Source: Lysobacteraceae bacterium P
GTDB lineage: Bacteria > Pseudomonadota > Gammaproteobacteria > Xanthomonadales > Xanthomonadaceae
Reading direction: 5' to 3'
NCBI GenBank assembly: GCA_005503055.1
Contig: SCOX01000008.1
Span: 1-64,000 of the forward strand
DNA: 64,000 bases
Every line of letters begins with the position of its first letter. Within the stretch, counting starts at the first letter, position 1. The notes beneath the pieces are model-generated. The model had not been told where the DNA came from. It ran no database searches and was given only the letters and a program-made list of their open reading frames with translations. Made by a program: the position numbers and the translations under genes. This document shows, piece by piece, positions 48,984-59,066 of this stretch.

Positions 48984-49790
48984 TCAGCGCCCCATCGCCG
49001 TCGCCGTGCGGTAGCGCTCGGCCAGGACGGAGACCCGTTGCACGTAGCGCTGGGTTTCGTCGTAGGGCGGCACTCCGCGGTACCGGTCGACCGCTCCCTC
49101 GCCGGCGTTGTAGCCGGCGGCGGCGAGGGTCAGGTTGCCGTCGAAACGCCGCAGCAGCCAGGCCAGGTACTGCACCCCGCCGCGGATGTTCTGGCCGATG
49201 TCGAATACGTTGGCCACGCCGAAACGGCGCGCGGTGGCCGGCATCAGTTGCATCAGCCCCTGCGCCCCGACGCGCGATATGGCGTTGGGGTTGTAGGCCG
49301 ATTCGGCATGGATGATCGCCCGAACCACGGCCTCGTCGACGCCGAAATCGCGCGACGCCGCGGCGATTTCCTGGCGATAGGCTTCGGTGTTGAGGCGGAT
49401 CGTGGCGAAGTCCACGTCCGTTCGCAGGGCGCACGCGTAGCAGGTCTCCATGTAGGTGTAGGTGACCCGACTGACGGATCCCACCCCCGCGCGCGGCGTC
49501 GGGGCCCGGCTCGCGTAATGCACGGCGCCGTTCTCGACGTAGCGGTACACCTGCCCCTGGGCGACACGCACCGGCGGCGCGATGCCGACCGGGCCCACTT
49601 CCTTCACGACCGGGCCGGGCGACATCCCGGGCATTGCGCTTACCGGGAATCCCAGCGCCCCTCCCGGCACGGCGGGCCGGCTCGGCTGAGCCAGCGTACC
49701 GAGCGTGGACTGAGCGGATACGGCCAGCGGAACCGCCCACAGCAGTCCCGCCAACCCCAGCGATGCAACGCCAACCCTCTGGAGCTTCAC
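48984..49790 (-). CDS. Lytic transglycosylase, paralogue of the neighbour
   Basis: The 268-residue protein shares the order of its neighbour: signal peptide, one module [15 protein letters not shown], the TCYAC motif and an SLT domain with catalytic E163 ([12 protein letters not shown]). It lacks the first DUF4124-like module and the long linker. High identity in the catalytic half points to tandem duplication. It is divergent from miaB. Confidence 0.9.
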   Translation of the reverse strand: MKLQRVGVASLGLAGLLWAVPLAVSAQSTLGTLAQPSRPAVPGGALGFPVSAMPGMSPGPVVKEVGPVGIAPPVRVAQGQVYRYVENGAVHYASRAPTPRAGVGSVSRVTYTYMETCYACALRTDVDFATIRLNTEAYRQEIAAASRDFGVDEAVVRAIIHAESAYNPNAISRVGAQGLMQLMPATARRFGVANVFDIGQNIRGGVQYLAWLLRRFDGNLTLAAAGYNAGEGAVDRYRGVPPYDETQRYVQRVSVLAERYRTATAMGR

Positions 49791-49933
49791 GTGCGTGGGG
49801 GTCTGCCGGCGCGACCCGCGCGCCCTCCTGTGCTGCCCTTGCCTGGAACAAACGCGATCCGCGTCCCGTCCCGGCCTGTAGAATGCGCACCCTCCGGCGC
49901 GGATTAACCGCCGCCCCTCCCGGATCGAGCCAG

Positions 49934-51358
49934 ATGAGCCAGACCACGCCCCACCCCGCCGAGCGCGGCACCGACGCTGCCGTCGCGACCACCGCGCCGC
50001 GCAAGCTCTTCATCGAGACCCACGGTTGCCAGATGAACGAGTACGACTCGGCCAAGATGGCCGACGTGCTCGCCGCCAGCGATGGCCTGGAGCTGACCGA
50101 CAACGTCGAGGAAGCCGACGTCATCTTGATCAACACCTGCTCGATCCGCGAGAAGGCACAGGAGAAGGTCTTCAGCCAGCTCGGTCGCTGGAAGTCGCTC
50201 AAGCGCGACGGCAAGCCGGTGGTGATCGGCGTCGGCGGCTGCGTCGCGTCGCAGGAAGGCGAGGCGATCGTCAAGCGCGCGCCGTTCGTGGACCTGGTCT
50301 TCGGCCCGCAGACCCTGCACCGCCTGCCCGAATTGATCCAGGCCCGTCGCGACACCGGCCTGCCGCAGGTCGACATCTCCTTCCCGGAAATCGAGAAGTT
50401 CGACCGCCTGCCCGAACCGCGCGCCGAAGGCCCCAGCGCCTTCGTCTCGATCATGGAAGGCTGCAGCAAGTACTGCTCGTTCTGCGTGGTGCCCTACACG
50501 CGCGGCGAGGAAATCAGCCGCCCGTTCGAGGACGTGCTGGTGGAAGTGGCCGACCTGGCCGCGCAGGGCGTGCGCGAGATCAACTTGTTGGGGCAGAACG
50601 TCAATGCGTATCGCGGCCCGATCGCGCCCGCCGAAGACGGCGGCGATGGCGAAGTCGCGGACCTCGGCCTGCTGATCCGTGCCATCGCCGAAATCGAAGG
50701 CGTCGGCCGCATCCGCTTCACCACCTCGCACCCGCTTGAGTTCTCGGACTCGCTGGTCGAGGCCTATCGCGACGTGCCCAAGCTCGCCAACTACCTGCAC
50801 CTGCCCGTGCAGGCCGGCAGCGACCGCATCCTCTCGGCGATGAAGCGCGGCTACACCGCGCTGGAGTTCAAGCAGAAGATCCGCAAGCTGCGCGCGGTGC
50901 GTCCGGACATCTCGATCAGCTCCGACTTCATCGTCGGTTTTCCCGGCGAGAGCGATGCGGACTTCGAGAAGACCATGAAACTGATCGAGGACGTCGGCTT
51001 CGACCAGTCGTTCTCCTTCATCTACTCGCGCCGCCCCGGCACGCCCGCCGCCGACCTGGAAGACAACGTCACCAGCGAGGAAAAGCACGCGCGCCTGTCG
51101 CGCCTGCAGGCGCACATCAATGGCCACGCGCGCTCGATCTCCGACGCGATGGTCGGCAGCACGCAGACCGTGCTGGTGGAACGGCCGTCGAAGAAGAATC
51201 CGAACGAGTTGACGGGCAAGACCGAAAACATGCGCTCGGTGAACTTCCCCGGCCACCCGCGCCTGATCGGGCAGTTCGTCGATGTCGTCATCACCGAGGC
51301 GATGCCCAACTCGCTGCGCGGACGCGTGGCGACGACGGAAGTAGCCAGCGTCGCCTGA
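49934..51358 (+). CDS. miaB: tRNA-i6A37 methylthiotransferase MiaB
   Basis: From ATG 49934 the protein has 474 residues. It converts i6A37 to ms2i6A37 in tRNAs. The N-terminal cluster cysteines are C32, C69 and C103, the radical-SAM cysteines C177, C181 and C184 (CSKYCSFC), and the C-terminus is a TRAM domain. In many gammaproteobacteria phoH follows directly; here about 6.7 kb of other genes intervene. Confidence 0.97.
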   Translation: MSQTTPHPAERGTDAAVATTAPRKLFIETHGCQMNEYDSAKMADVLAASDGLELTDNVEEADVILINTCSIREKAQEKVFSQLGRWKSLKRDGKPVVIGVGGCVASQEGEAIVKRAPFVDLVFGPQTLHRLPELIQARRDTGLPQVDISFPEIEKFDRLPEPRAEGPSAFVSIMEGCSKYCSFCVVPYTRGEEISRPFEDVLVEVADLAAQGVREINLLGQNVNAYRGPIAPAEDGGDGEVADLGLLIRAIAEIEGVGRIRFTTSHPLEFSDSLVEAYRDVPKLANYLHLPVQAGSDRILSAMKRGYTALEFKQKIRKLRAVRPDISISSDFIVGFPGESDADFEKTMKLIEDVGFDQSFSFIYSRRPGTPAADLEDNVTSEEKHARLSRLQAHINGHARSISDAMVGSTQTVLVERPSKKNPNELTGKTENMRSVNFPGHPRLIGQFVDVVITEAMPNSLRGRVATTEVASVA

Positions 51359-51455
51359 TCGAGGGCCAGCAACGTCAGCGTGGGAGGCACTGCCTGCCGA
51401 CAACCATCGCCCATGGTGGGTGCCTGTTACCGGATCGGGCCCGGAACGGCCACCC

Positions 51456-53120
51456 TCACTTCGCCCGATACACCGCCTTCCCATCCACGTACGTCGCCTG
51501 CACGGTGAGATCGCGCAGGCCGGACGGTGCGATCGCGAGCGGATCCTGGGTGAGCACGACGAAATCCGCACGCTTGCCGACGGCGAGACTTCCCACGTCC
51601 GCCTCGGCGAAACCGGCATACGCCGCGTCGAGCGTGAAGCCGCGCAGCGCTTCGAACGCGGTGAGCTTCTCCTGCGGATACCAGCCGCCGGCGGGCAATC
51701 CCTGTGCGTCGGCGCGCGTGGTGGCGGCGAACAGACCGAAGCGCGGATCGACCGATTCCACCGGGAAATCCGAGCCCAGCGCGAGGCGCGCGCCGCTGTC
51801 GCGCAGCTGGCGCCAGGCATACGCGCCGATGATGCGCTGCGGGCCGACGCGGTCCTGCGCCCACGGCATGTCACTGGTGGCGTGCGTGGGTTGCATCGAT
51901 GCGATGACGTGCAGCTGCGCCAGTCGCGGCAGGTCCTGCGGCGACAGCACCTGCGCGTGTTCGATGCGCCAGCGATGATCGGTGGTCGTGGCGTCGTTGC
52001 CCAGCGTCTTCGCGTAGGCCTCCAGCACGACGTGGTTGCCGCGATCACCGATGGCGTGCGTGGCGACCTGTACGCCGCAGCGCTTGGCCTTGTCGACGGC
52101 GACCGCGATCTGCTCCGGCGAGGTCACCATGATGCCGAGGTTGCCGTGGTCGTCGCTGTAATCCTTGAGCATCGCCGCGCCGCGGCTGCCGAGCGCGCCG
52201 TCGGCATACAGCTTCACCGTACGCATCTCCAGCCGCCCGGACGGGTGCGCGTACAGGCCGTTGCGGCACAGCGACTCCAGCGCGTCGCTGTTGCCGTCGG
52301 CCATCGCCGTGATGCGCAGCGGCATCGCGCCGCGATCGGCCAGGCGCTGGTAGCGCTTGAGTTCGGCCAGGCTCACGCCCGCATCGTGGACGCCGGTGAG
52401 GCCGTGTTGGACCGCAGACTGCATTCCGAGCGTAAGCGCGCGCTCGGCCGTGGCCTCGTCGAGCGGCGGGCGCGACTGGTCGACCAGCGCCATCGCGCCA
52501 TCGATGAAGATGCCCGTCGGTTGCTTGCGCGCGTCGCGTTCGATGCGTCCGCCATCGGGCTGCCAATCGCCGGACAGATCGCGCTTCACCGCGCGCATCG
52601 CCGCGGTGTTGGCCCAACCGGCATGGCCGTCGATGCGCTCCAACCACACCGGACGGTCAGGGTATGCAGCATCGAGATCGGCGGCCGTCGGGAACACCTT
52701 GTCCGGCCAGTCGTTCTGGTCCCATCCGCGACCGACCAGCCACACGCCGGCAGGCAGCTGCTTCTCGAAGGCTTGCAGCCGCTGCAACACGTCCTGCTTG
52801 CTGGCGGCGTCGACGAGATCGGCGCTGAGCATCGTCATGCCCAGGCCCGAAACGTGCGCATGCGCATCGATCAGGCCGGGAATCACCGTCGCCTGCCCGG
52901 CGTCGATGCGCTGCGCCTTCGGGTAACGCCTGAGCAGTTCGGCCGTCGTACCCAGCGCGAGGATGCGACCGGTTTCGTCGAAGGCCAGCGCCTGCACCTT
53001 CGGCTGCGCGGTCTCCATTGTGTGGATTCGCGCGGCGCTGAGCACCGTCACCTTCGCGGCGAACGCCTGCCCCGACATCGCGACCAGCGTCGCCGACAAC
53101 ACCCAACCCAGCTTGCGCAT
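51456..53120 (-). CDS. Secreted amidohydrolase (YtcJ-like)
   Basis: From ATG 53120 the protein has 554 residues with a signal peptide (cleaved after AFA). It belongs to the amidohydrolase-3 group (YtcJ-like): metal-binding H87 and H89 in PGLIDAHAHV, a later lysine-region VKLYADGALGSRGA, and DFPVES near 445. Substrate is unknown. It converges on miaB and is followed upstream by the ABC operon. Confidence 0.88.
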   Translation of the reverse strand: MRKLGWVLSATLVAMSGQAFAAKVTVLSAARIHTMETAQPKVQALAFDETGRILALGTTAELLRRYPKAQRIDAGQATVIPGLIDAHAHVSGLGMTMLSADLVDAASKQDVLQRLQAFEKQLPAGVWLVGRGWDQNDWPDKVFPTAADLDAAYPDRPVWLERIDGHAGWANTAAMRAVKRDLSGDWQPDGGRIERDARKQPTGIFIDGAMALVDQSRPPLDEATAERALTLGMQSAVQHGLTGVHDAGVSLAELKRYQRLADRGAMPLRITAMADGNSDALESLCRNGLYAHPSGRLEMRTVKLYADGALGSRGAAMLKDYSDDHGNLGIMVTSPEQIAVAVDKAKRCGVQVATHAIGDRGNHVVLEAYAKTLGNDATTTDHRWRIEHAQVLSPQDLPRLAQLHVIASMQPTHATSDMPWAQDRVGPQRIIGAYAWRQLRDSGARLALGSDFPVESVDPRFGLFAATTRADAQGLPAGGWYPQEKLTAFEALRGFTLDAAYAGFAEADVGSLAVGKRADFVVLTQDPLAIAPSGLRDLTVQATYVDGKAVYRAK

Positions 53121-53206
53121 TCCCCGATCCCCGTCCACATGCGAAGCCCGGACTGTGCGCAAACGCGGCGCGACAGGCAAGTGTCGGCGCATCGAAACCG
53201 CGCGAT

Positions 53207-54325
53207 TCAATCCAGCCGCTTGCGGAAGCGCGAGATCGCCAGCGTCATCATCACCGCGATGAACGCCAGCAGGGCGAGCACCTCCGGCCACAGTTCGGCA
53301 AGCCCGGCGCCGCGCAGCATGATGCCGCGGATCAGGCGCAGGAAATGCGTGAGCGGCAGGATTTCGGCCAGCCATTGCACCACCTTCGGCATGCCGGCGA
53401 AGGGAAACATGAAACCCGACAGCAGGATCGACGGCAGGAACACGAAGAACGTCATCTGCATCGCCTGGAACTGCGACTGCGCCTTCGTCGAGATCAGCAG
53501 GCCCAATGCGAGGTTGGCCAGGATCAGCAGCACGCCCGCGAGATAGACATCGAGCAGGCTTCCGCGTATCGGCACATCGAACAGCCACACGCCCAGCACC
53601 AGGATCACCGTGGTCTGGATCAGGCCGATCGCCGCATAGGGCAGCACCTTGCCGATCATCAGCTCGCTGCTGCTCAAGGGCGTGGCGATCAACAGTTCCA
53701 TGTTGCCGCGTTCGCGTTCGCGCACGATGGCGACGCCGGTGAACAGCACCATGGTCATCGTCAGGATCACCCCGATCAGTCCCGGCACGATGTTGATCGC
53801 CGAGCGTCGCTGCGGGTTGTAGAAGCTGACCACACTGATCTGGCCCGGGCTCACCTGCCCGGTTCCACCGATGGTGCGCGAGGTGTTGACGGTCGGTTGC
53901 GTGTGCAGCGGCAGTTGCGCCAGTTGCACGGCCGCGCTCTGCACGACGGTATCGCTGCCGTCGACCAGCACCTGCACCGCTTCGCGGCCTTCGAAGCGGC
54001 GACGTTCGAAATCGGGCGGAATCACCACGCCCATGCTGATCTCGCCGCGGCGCAATCCTTCCATCAGCTCCTGGGGCGAAGTCGCACTCATGGAGGGATC
54101 GATGACGCCCGTGGCGACCATGTCCATGACCAACGCCCGCGAGCCCGCCGTGTTGGCCTGGTCGGCCACGCCCGTGTCGAGGCCGCGCAGGTTGAGGTTG
54201 ATCGCGTAACCGAACAGGACCAGCTGCATGACCGGAATGCCGACGATCATCGCCAGCGTGATGCGGTCGCGGCGCATCTGCCGCAGCTCCTTCATGACGA
54301 TGGCGAACATGCGGCGCAGGTTCAT
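53207..54325 (-). CDS. ABC-2 type efflux permease
   Basis: The 372-residue membrane protein has one N-terminal helix (about 23-43), a long periplasmic domain (45-175) and five C-terminal helices, as in YhhJ/YbhR-type permeases. It overlaps the ATPase gene by four bases. Only one permease is present, so it probably acts as a homodimer. The likely role is drug, lipid or toxin export. Confidence 0.9.
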   Translation of the reverse strand: MNLRRMFAIVMKELRQMRRDRITLAMIVGIPVMQLVLFGYAINLNLRGLDTGVADQANTAGSRALVMDMVATGVIDPSMSATSPQELMEGLRRGEISMGVVIPPDFERRRFEGREAVQVLVDGSDTVVQSAAVQLAQLPLHTQPTVNTSRTIGGTGQVSPGQISVVSFYNPQRRSAINIVPGLIGVILTMTMVLFTGVAIVRERERGNMELLIATPLSSSELMIGKVLPYAAIGLIQTTVILVLGVWLFDVPIRGSLLDVYLAGVLLILANLALGLLISTKAQSQFQAMQMTFFVFLPSILLSGFMFPFAGMPKVVQWLAEILPLTHFLRLIRGIMLRGAGLAELWPEVLALLAFIAVMMTLAISRFRKRLD

Positions 54326-55281
54326 GCGGCCTGCTCCTTCGCCTCGTCGTCCCGCCCGCGCGTGGCCGATACGAACACGTCCTCCAGGTTCGGATGCGAC
54401 TGGGCGACCTGCGCTTCCAGACCCGCCTCGGCCAGCGCCCTTTCCACGCGTGCGGCGGCATCGCCATTGCGCTCGTTGAGCACGCGCAAGGTGTTGCCGA
54501 TCTGCGCCACGCTGAGCACGCCCGGCACGCTCACCAGCAACTGCTGCGCGCGGCGCGGTTGCGTGGCCAGCACCTCCAGCGTGCGCCCGGCGAGCGCGTG
54601 CGTGAGCTCGTCGGGCGTGCCATCGGCGACGAGCACGCCCTTGTCGAGGATGGCGATGCGATGGCAACGTTCGGCCTCGTCCATGTAGTGCGTGGAGACG
54701 AGAATCGTCGTGCCGGCGTCGGCCAGGTCGAACAACTTCTCCCAGAAATCGCGACGCGATTCGGGATCGACGGCGCTGGTCGGCTCGTCGAGGAACAACA
54801 GCTCCGGATCCTGGATCACCGCGCCGGCCAGCGCCAGGCGTTGCTTCTGGCCGCCGCTCATGGTCCCGGCCAGCTGTTTCTGGCGATCGGCGAAGTGATA
54901 CTGCTCGACGAGCTCGTCGATGCGCCTGGCCGCTTTCGCGCGTGGAATGTCCTGGACGGCGGCGAGGAATTCCAGGTTCTCGCGCACGGTCAGATCCTCA
55001 AACAACGAAAACTTCTGCGTCATGTAACCGATGCGGCGGCGCAGCTCCTCGGCCTGTTCGGGAATGCGCAGGCCGAGCACTTCCACGTCGCCTTCGGTCG
55101 GCGTCAGCAGGCCGCACAGCATGCGAATCGTGGTGGTCTTGCCCGAGCCGTTGGGCCCGAGAAAGCCGTACACGTTCGCGCGCGGCACGCTCAGGTCCAC
55201 GTGGTTCACCGCGACCAGCTGGCCGAAGCGCTTGGTGAGACCGCGCGCGCGGATGGCGAGCTCGCCGTCGGGCGCGCTCAC
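54322..55281 (-). CDS. ABC transporter ATP-binding protein, GTG start
   Basis: With GTG 55281, overlapping the stop of the HlyD gene as GTGA, the protein has 319 residues. Walker A GPNGSGKTT is at 42-50, the signature is MSGGQKQRLALAG, Walker B is LLFLDEPTSAVD, and the H-loop is STHYMDEAERC. A C-terminal extension matches multidrug-type ATPases. It powers the adjacent permease. Confidence 0.92.
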   Translation of the reverse strand: MSAPDGELAIRARGLTKRFGQLVAVNHVDLSVPRANVYGFLGPNGSGKTTTIRMLCGLLTPTEGDVEVLGLRIPEQAEELRRRIGYMTQKFSLFEDLTVRENLEFLAAVQDIPRAKAARRIDELVEQYHFADRQKQLAGTMSGGQKQRLALAGAVIQDPELLFLDEPTSAVDPESRRDFWEKLFDLADAGTTILVSTHYMDEAERCHRIAILDKGVLVADGTPDELTHALAGRTLEVLATQPRRAQQLLVSVPGVLSVAQIGNTLRVLNERNGDAAARVERALAEAGLEAQVAQSHPNLEDVFVSATRGRDDEAKEQAA

Positions 55282-56240
55282 GGCGCGAATTCCACGCGCA
55301 CCGGCAGGCCCGCAGGCAGCGACTCGGGCGCGTCGGTGATCTCGACTTCGGCCAGATAACTCAGCCGCGCCGCGTCCTCGCCGATCAACGCGTAGTACGG
55401 CGTGAAGCTGGGCTCGCTGCGAATCATGCGAACGCGGCCCTGCAGCGCGCCGTCGCGGCCGTCGATGAAGACACGCGCGGGCTGCCCGACCTTGACGTTG
55501 ACGCGGATCGGTTCGGGCACGTAGACGCGCGCATGGGGGTGCTCGCCGACCAGCATGATCGCCAGCGGTGCGCCCACCGGCGCTTCGTCGCCGAGCTTGT
55601 ACGGCAGGCTGTCGACGACCCCCGCGCGCGGGGCGACGAGGTCGAGCTTGCTCAGCGTCACGGCCTGCGTCGCGGCCTGCGCCTTGGCGGCGGCCGCTGC
55701 GGAGCGGCCCTGCTCGACCTGTTCGATGCGCGTGCCGCGCTCCAGTGCCAGCAAGGCTTCCTGGGCGGCGCGTACCTGCGCGTCGGCGTTGCCGGCGGTG
55801 GCGCGCGCGCGGTCCACGTCGGACGCGGCCACCAGCTGCTGACGTCCAAGCGGTAGCAGTCGCGCGTAGTACGCGCGTGCGTCGACGGCTTCGGCCTGCG
55901 CGGCGGCCACGTTGGCGCGCGCCTGCGCGATCTCTTCGGTGCGCGGGCCGTGTTCGAGTTCCTGCAAGGCTTCGCCGGCCTGCTGCGCCTGCGCCTGCAG
56001 TGTCTGCAGTTGCGACTGCGTGCGGGTCACTTCCAGCTGGAGCAGCGGCGTACCGGCCTTGACCCGTTGTCCTTCGCGCACGTCGATGCGAACGATCTTT
56101 TCCGCCGCCGGCGCGGGCAATGCGATGCGGTCCCACTCCAGGGTGCCCAGCGCCTGCGGCATATCGTCGCGGCAGGCGGAAAGCGCCAGCGTGATGGCCA
56201 GCAGCAGCGGACCGCGCGTCGTCTTGCGATGGTTGTTCAT
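55278..56240 (-). CDS. HlyD-family periplasmic adaptor lipoprotein
   Basis: From ATG 56240 the protein has 320 residues with a lipobox (LSAC). A biotinyl-lipoyl-like half is split by a long coiled coil (about 70-190, rich in Ala and Gln), and a beta-barrel follows (HPHARVYVPEPIRVNVKVGQ). It should link the ABC permease to an outer-membrane channel not encoded here. It lies 4 bases after the TetR gene. Confidence 0.9.
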   Translation of the reverse strand: MNNHRKTTRGPLLLAITLALSACRDDMPQALGTLEWDRIALPAPAAEKIVRIDVREGQRVKAGTPLLQLEVTRTQSQLQTLQAQAQQAGEALQELEHGPRTEEIAQARANVAAAQAEAVDARAYYARLLPLGRQQLVAASDVDRARATAGNADAQVRAAQEALLALERGTRIEQVEQGRSAAAAAKAQAATQAVTLSKLDLVAPRAGVVDSLPYKLGDEAPVGAPLAIMLVGEHPHARVYVPEPIRVNVKVGQPARVFIDGRDGALQGRVRMIRSEPSFTPYYALIGEDAARLSYLAEVEITDAPESLPAGLPVRVEFAP

Positions 56241-56244
56241 TCGA

Positions 56245-56925
56245 TTACCCCACACCCAGGCCGCGATCGAGCAACGCCAGCGTGTGCCGGCGGAGCGCGT
56301 CGAAATCGAGATCGTCCGCCTGCAGCAGGCGGCGCCAGATGGGCGCACCGGCGGCAGGGAACAGCGTCAGCCCGACCAGCGACACCATCAGCAGGCGCGG
56401 GTCGAGGTCTTCGTTGAGTTCGCCGTTCGCCTGCGCCTGGGCGAAGCGCGCGCTCATCATTTGCGGCAGCGCCGGGCCGATGCGTTCGAACAGCACGTCG
56501 CGCAGCGCGCCGCCTTCACACAGCACCTCGCGCACCCACAGCGACGGCAACCAGGGGTGCGCGGCCACCACGCACCCCACGCCCTGCACGAAACCGGCGA
56601 TGAGCGCCGCGACGTCATCGCCCGCCGCCATGATCGGTTCGCGCAGTTGGGCGAAGGCCGGCAGCACCCGCTCGGAAATCACCGCCTCCTGCAATTGCGC
56701 CTTGTCGCCGAAGTAGTAGTGGAGCAACGCCGGGGTCACGCCGGCCTCGGTGGCGATGGCGCGCAGCGGCGTGGCGGCGATGCCCCCGCGCACGAAACAG
56801 GCGATCGCCGCGTCCAGGAGGCGCTCGCGCAGGTCGGGGCCGTCGGCGCCCGGGCGTCCGGGAGAACGCCGGCCGGCGCCGATGGGGCGGCCCTTGCGGG
56901 GCTTGGGGGTGGTCGCTGCCGTCAT
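56245..56925 (-). CDS. TetR-family regulator of the ABC operon
   Basis: The 226-residue protein has a basic, disordered N-terminus, a TetR helix-turn-helix (about 33-78, ATEAGVTPALLHYYFGDKAQL) and a C-terminal ligand domain resembling the CecR/YbiH group. It is the first gene of the operon, so it probably represses itself and the exporter. A duplicated TTAATT site lies directly upstream. Confidence 0.88.
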   Translation of the reverse strand: MTAATTPKPRKGRPIGAGRRSPGRPGADGPDLRERLLDAAIACFVRGGIAATPLRAIATEAGVTPALLHYYFGDKAQLQEAVISERVLPAFAQLREPIMAAGDDVAALIAGFVQGVGCVVAAHPWLPSLWVREVLCEGGALRDVLFERIGPALPQMMSARFAQAQANGELNEDLDPRLLMVSLVGLTLFPAAGAPIWRRLLQADDLDFDALRRHTLALLDRGLGVG

Positions 56926-56934
56926 GGGAGTTAT

Positions 56935-56953
56935 TTAATTGGACGCTTAATTA
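56935..56953. promoter_or_regulatory. Candidate TetR operator/promoter
   Basis: TTAATT at 56935-56940 recurs at 56947-56952, 12 bases on and 10-27 bases upstream of the TetR start. The AT-rich block is striking in this GC-rich sequence and also has partial dyad symmetry (TAATT/AATTA). Confidence 0.45.
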
Positions 56954-57054
56954 GATCGCAACCCCGAGCCGACGAACGGTGCCAACGGATGGGGATGGCA
57001 AGCCGGTGCGGCCGCGCTGATCTATCGTGTGGGCATCCTCGCCCGAGTCCCGCC

Positions 57055-57288
57055 ATGGCCCCGACCTCGCCTACCCTGCTCCAGCGCTGCGCCCTCGGAC
57101 TGTGGTTCCTGGGACTGGGCGCACTTGGGCTGGTGCGCTGGTGGATGCGCTATGCGCGCGATGCGCGCGCCGTGTCCGACACGGTGATGCAGGTCTGGTT
57201 GTGGGGCTCGCTGGCGATCGCCGTCATCGGCGCCTACAGCCTCGTCCACTCGTTCGTGACGCACCGGCGGACGCGATGGTCGCGGTGA
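57055..57288 (+). CDS. Small two-helix membrane protein
   Basis: From ATG 57055 the protein has 77 residues with two hydrophobic helices (about 8-25 and 46-66) joined by a basic loop RWWMRYARDARAVSD. No family is recognised and no strong ribosome-binding site is visible. It is divergent from the TetR gene. Confidence 0.5.
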   Translation: MAPTSPTLLQRCALGLWFLGLGALGLVRWWMRYARDARAVSDTVMQVWLWGSLAIAVIGAYSLVHSFVTHRRTRWSR

Positions 57289-57362
57289 CACCGGAACGTT
57301 CGTCCTTGGCAACGTGACGCATCGATAGCATCCTCGCGCATTCCGCCACGACCGAGTCGCGC

Positions 57363-57986
57363 TTGTCCGCCTCCACTTCCGCACCCGGTCGCCTGCCCGC
57401 ATCGACACGCGTGTTCATCGCCGCCATCGTGATAACGGCGATCACGGTGGTGTACCTGGCCAGCAACCGTTTCCCGCTGCGCGTCGCGCAGCCGCTGCCG
57501 TTCACCGCCGTCGACCGCCTGATCGGTTGGCACGCCTGGGCCATCTGGCCTTACTGGCTGCTGCTGGTGATCGCCCCTGCCTTCATCCTGGCCATCAGCG
57601 ACCGACGCATCTTCATCGCGACGTTGCGCGCCTACGCGATCGCCATCGCGATCAACGCGAGCGTGTGGCTGCTCTGGCCAACGTGCCTGGTGCGTCGCGA
57701 CGTTCCCGCCGGGCTCGACGGCGCGACCGGTGCGGCGTGGCGCCTGCTGCATTTCCTCGACGGCAACATCAACTGTTTTCCGTCGGCGCACATCACCGCG
57801 CCCCTCATCGCCATCGCCGGCTACTGCACCCAGCATCCGGCCGCCCGTCGCTGGGCATGGCCGTTGATGATCCTGCTGGCGCCCAGCGTGGTCGCCACCG
57901 GTCAGCACTACAGCTGGGACATCCTCGGCGGCGCGATCACCGCGGCGTTCGGCTTGTGGATCGTGCGCCGCGATCTGCGTCGCTAA
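57363..57986 (+). CDS. PAP2-superfamily membrane phosphatase-like protein
   Basis: The 207-residue protein starts at a TTG (57363) and has about six membrane helices. The PAP2 active-site pieces are visible as CFPSAHI (SAH instead of the usual SGH) and GQHYSWDILGG. Members dephosphorylate lipid phosphates or act as phosphotransferases. The start is uncertain because no ATG precedes the first helix. Confidence 0.72.
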   Translation: MSASTSAPGRLPASTRVFIAAIVITAITVVYLASNRFPLRVAQPLPFTAVDRLIGWHAWAIWPYWLLLVIAPAFILAISDRRIFIATLRAYAIAIAINASVWLLWPTCLVRRDVPAGLDGATGAAWRLLHFLDGNINCFPSAHITAPLIAIAGYCTQHPAARRWAWPLMILLAPSVVATGQHYSWDILGGAITAAFGLWIVRRDLRR

Positions 57987-58066
57987 GCCGCTGCGCACCG
58001 CCTTTGCGAAAACGCCGGCACAGGCGCAAGCTTTCGTTCCCGCGCTGACTTCCCCCTGTCCTCACG

Positions 58067-59053
58067 ATGGCTTCACGCACCACGTCCGAATTCGTCCTGG
58101 AGCCGGCGGAAACCGAGCGCCTGGCCAACCTCAGCGGTCCCTTCGACGGCCATCTGCGCATGATCGAACTGCGCCTGGGCGTGGAGATCGCCAACCGCGG
58201 CAACGTCTTCCGCATCGTCGGTCCGCAGGATGCGGTCGGCAAGGCGGAACGGCTGCTGCGCGACCTGTGGCGCGACGCCGCCGAGGAAACGCTCACGGAA
58301 CCCGCGATCCACCTACGGCTGACCGAGATCGATGCCGACGCCGTCGCCAACGACGACGTCGAACCGCAGGAAGTGGCTATCCGCGTCAAGCGCGGCACCG
58401 TCCGCGGCCGCGGCGCGAACCAGGCGAAATACCTGCACGCCATCGCCACCCACGACATCAACTTCGGCATCGGTCCGGCCGGTACCGGCAAGACCTTCCT
58501 CGCCGTCGCCAGTGCGGTGGAAGCGCTGAACGAGGCGCGCGTGCAACGCCTGATCCTGGTGCGCCCGGCGGTGGAAGCGGGCGAGAAGCTCGGCTTCCTG
58601 CCCGGCGACCTGACCCAGAAGGTGGATCCCTACCTGCGCCCGCTCTACGACGCGCTGTACGAAATGCTTGGCGTGGAAAAGGTCGTCAAGCTGCTGGAGA
58701 AGAACGTCATCGAGATCGCGCCGCTGGCCTACATGCGCGGACGCACGCTTAACGATGCGTATGTGATCCTCGACGAGGCACAGAACACGACCATCGAGCA
58801 GATGAAGATGTTCCTTACCCGAATCGGCTACGGCAGCACGGCCGTAGTCACCGGCGACCTGACCCAGATCGATCTGCCCAAGCACCAGAAGTCCGGCCTG
58901 AAAGACGCGCTGGACGTGCTGCGCAACGTCAACGGCATCAGCTTCACCTTCTTCGAGGCGCGCGATGTCGTGCGCCATCCGCTCGTGGCGCGCATCGTCA
59001 CTGCCTACGATGCCCGCGACGCGCAGGACGCGGCCAGCGGCCCTTCTGCCTGA
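58067..59053 (+). CDS. PhoH-family ATPase (YbeZ)
   Basis: The 328-residue protein has an N-terminal KH-like part (about 15-75) and a P-loop PhoH domain with [10 protein letters not shown] (Walker A 136-143) and VILDEAQN (Walker B). YbeZ acts with YbeY in RNA processing and ribosome quality control. ybeY starts 13 bases downstream. Confidence 0.93.
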   Translation: MASRTTSEFVLEPAETERLANLSGPFDGHLRMIELRLGVEIANRGNVFRIVGPQDAVGKAERLLRDLWRDAAEETLTEPAIHLRLTEIDADAVANDDVEPQEVAIRVKRGTVRGRGANQAKYLHAIATHDINFGIGPAGTGKTFLAVASAVEALNEARVQRLILVRPAVEAGEKLGFLPGDLTQKVDPYLRPLYDALYEMLGVEKVVKLLEKNVIEIAPLAYMRGRTLNDAYVILDEAQNTTIEQMKMFLTRIGYGSTAVVTGDLTQIDLPKHQKSGLKDALDVLRNVNGISFTFFEARDVVRHPLVARIVTAYDARDAQDAASGPSA

Positions 59054-59066
59054 GCCTGGATGCGAT

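Noticed and set aside
51456-54467. A single 1003-codon protein joining amidohydrolase and upstream sequence
   Set aside because: The amidohydrolase has a signal peptide beginning at 53120; the upstream part is antisense-frame sequence within the ABC permease gene.
54322-56136. A 604-residue fusion of adaptor and ATPase
   Set aside because: The N-terminal half is out of frame with the HlyD gene; a GTG at 55281 with GTGA overlap explains the ATPase.
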